From Candidatus Omnitrophota bacterium (GTDB taxonomy: Bacteria > Omnitrophota > Gorgyraeia > Zapsychrales > Zapsychraceae): DNA of 6,961 nt. The first letter of the stretch is position 1, and each line of letters starts with the position of its first letter. A program made the translations under genes and the position numbers. Shown here in pieces: positions 6,349-6,961 of the stretch. The stretch lies in contig JAGOSC010000090.1 of the NCBI GenBank assembly GCA_018062515.1, positions 1 to 6,961 on the forward strand, in the 5' to 3' direction. Under the pieces are notes generated by a model. That model was given only the letters and a program-made list of their open reading frames with translations, did no database searches and was not told the DNA's origin.

Positions 6349-6474
6349 TTTTAATTAAGTGAGAGGGAGAGTTTTAGTTTTCTGATGTTAGGTATTTAGA
6401 TTAGATATGATTAAGTAGTTGGTAAGTATTGTTGACAGTGAGAAAGGCGAGCGAGTGTGAAATGGTTTGTAAGA
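6349..6474. other. Gene-free spacer between the branched element and the thermonuclease stop
   Basis: No gene is supported. AGAGGGAGAGT (6362-6372) is the exact complement of ACTCTCCCTCT (6275-6285) in arm B of the branched element and is followed by a T-rich run at 6372-6381, so an alternative long-range hairpin is possible. The right copy of the direct repeat core lies at 6463-6472, reaching just short of the thermonuclease stop at 6475. Confidence 0.4.
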
Positions 6475-6961
6475 CTAAGGGGATTTCCAGAGGCCTCGGT
6501 TATGAGTTCGAGCTTCTTGATAGAGTTTTTGGAATAGTTCTGAGTACTTGACATTGGGTGGAATGGTCATGGGTTGTGCGTAACCTTTGGCAATGATTTC
6601 TGCGTTAATGAATATATAGGTTTTATTATCTTTTGTAATCATGGTTTTGGAATTGAACTTAGCTGAAGGGGAGTATAAATAGGCATAAGCTAATATACGG
6701 CCGTAGCGGTCTTTTTTTTGTACATCGTATTCTAGGAGGACTATGGTTCCTTTGGATAATAGATTTTCTTTTACGAAGCGGGTGGATTCTTTACCCATAG
6801 CGGTGATCGTTGCTACGTCTTTGTTAGTTCGTTGGGCGTCACGTTTGGCTTTATCGTTCTTTTTACTTTCAGGTGTGTCGATGCCGATAAGACGGACGTT
6901 TTCACCGGTCGTTAGTTTAAAGGTGTCTCCATCAATGACTCGTTCAACAGTGTAGAGTTGG
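6475..6961 (-). CDS. Thermonuclease (staphylococcal nuclease family), 5' end outside window
   Basis: The minus-strand frame is open from the window edge to TAG at 6477-6475, giving 161 residues; the start codon and any signal peptide lie beyond 6961. The in-frame ATG at 6798 is not the start, because the catalytic part is upstream of it. VIDGDTFKL (8-16 of the visible part) and VRLIGIDTPES (22-32) are the family's signature. Against S. aureus nuclease, Asp12, Arg23, Asp28, Glu31 and Arg88 (DRYGR, 84-88) correspond to Asp21, Arg35, Asp40, Glu43 and Arg87, so it should be an active Ca2+-dependent nuclease cleaving DNA and RNA. AEIIAKGYAQ (120-129) and IPPNVKYSELFQKL (133-146) followed by RGLW (155-158) complete the fold. 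The extra basic stretch after TPES (about 33-55) is common in this family. It converges on the umuDC operon and is probably a separate transcription unit. Secretion is likely from the family but not visible here. Confidence 0.93.
   Translation of the reverse strand, partial: QLYTVERVIDGDTFKLTTGENVRLIGIDTPESKKNDKAKRDAQRTNKDVATITAMGKESTRFVKENLLSKGTIVLLEYDVQKKDRYGRILAYAYLYSPSAKFNSKTMITKDNKTYIFINAEIIAKGYAQPMTIPPNVKYSELFQKLYQEARTHNRGLWKSP

Noticed and set aside
6432..6460. Plus-strand promoter beginning with TTGACA at 6432
   Set aside because: No acceptable -10 hexamer at 16-18 bp (GTGTGA at 17 bp), and no plus-strand gene downstream.
6743..6955. Plus-strand ORF opposite the thermonuclease
   Set aside because: It is the antisense shadow of a gene with clear catalytic motifs on the minus strand; its own translation shows no known pattern.

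Overview
The window is a stretch of AT-rich bacterial chromosome (or large plasmid) holding six protein-coding genes and one highly structured intergenic element. The gene families (UmuD/UmuC, a YedK-type SRAP protein, a copper ATPase with YHS and heavy-metal-binding domains, a secreted-type thermonuclease) suggest a Gram-negative-like bacterium. The sequence alone does not fix the phylum. I see no canonical gammaproteobacterial CTGT-N8-ACAG SOS box in front of umuD, which argues mildly against a close relative of E. coli. An AT-rich gammaproteobacterium or an uncultured lineage such as Omnitrophota both remain possible.

Region 1 (1-2502) is a metal-resistance module. It holds the C-terminal end of a Met/His-rich small protein, followed after 9 nt by a 759-aa P1B-type copper-translocating ATPase. 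The ATPase carries an N-terminal YHS domain and a Cys/His heavy-metal-binding domain in place of the usual HMA domain.

Region 2 (2503-2758) is intergenic. Its 3' end is a strong-looking sigma70-type promoter whose 17-bp spacer contains an imperfect 14-bp palindrome. The predicted transcription start falls on the umuD ATG, so umuD may be read from a leaderless mRNA.

Region 3 (2759-6130) is a tightly packed four-gene operon: umuD, umuC (overlapping umuD by 20 nt), a SIR2-like gene (1-nt gap) and a SRAP/YedK abasic-site protein gene (1-nt gap). UmuD and UmuC make a translesion polymerase and the SRAP protein crosslinks to abasic sites in single-stranded DNA. The SIR2-like protein resembles prokaryotic NAD-binding/NADase-type proteins often seen as effectors in phage defence. 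It is translationally locked between DNA-damage genes and is the most interesting gene here: it may couple the SOS response to NAD-dependent signalling or growth arrest.

Region 4 (6131-6474) is intergenic, between convergent genes. It holds a 9-bp inverted repeat and then a 135-bp element that folds almost completely. A 16-bp outer stem encloses a branch with two arms, both ending in GAT triloops. The element is a candidate MITE-like palindromic repeat, structured RNA or unusual terminator.

Region 5 (6475-6961, minus strand) is a staphylococcal-nuclease-type thermonuclease with all five classical catalytic residues. Its 5' end lies beyond the window.
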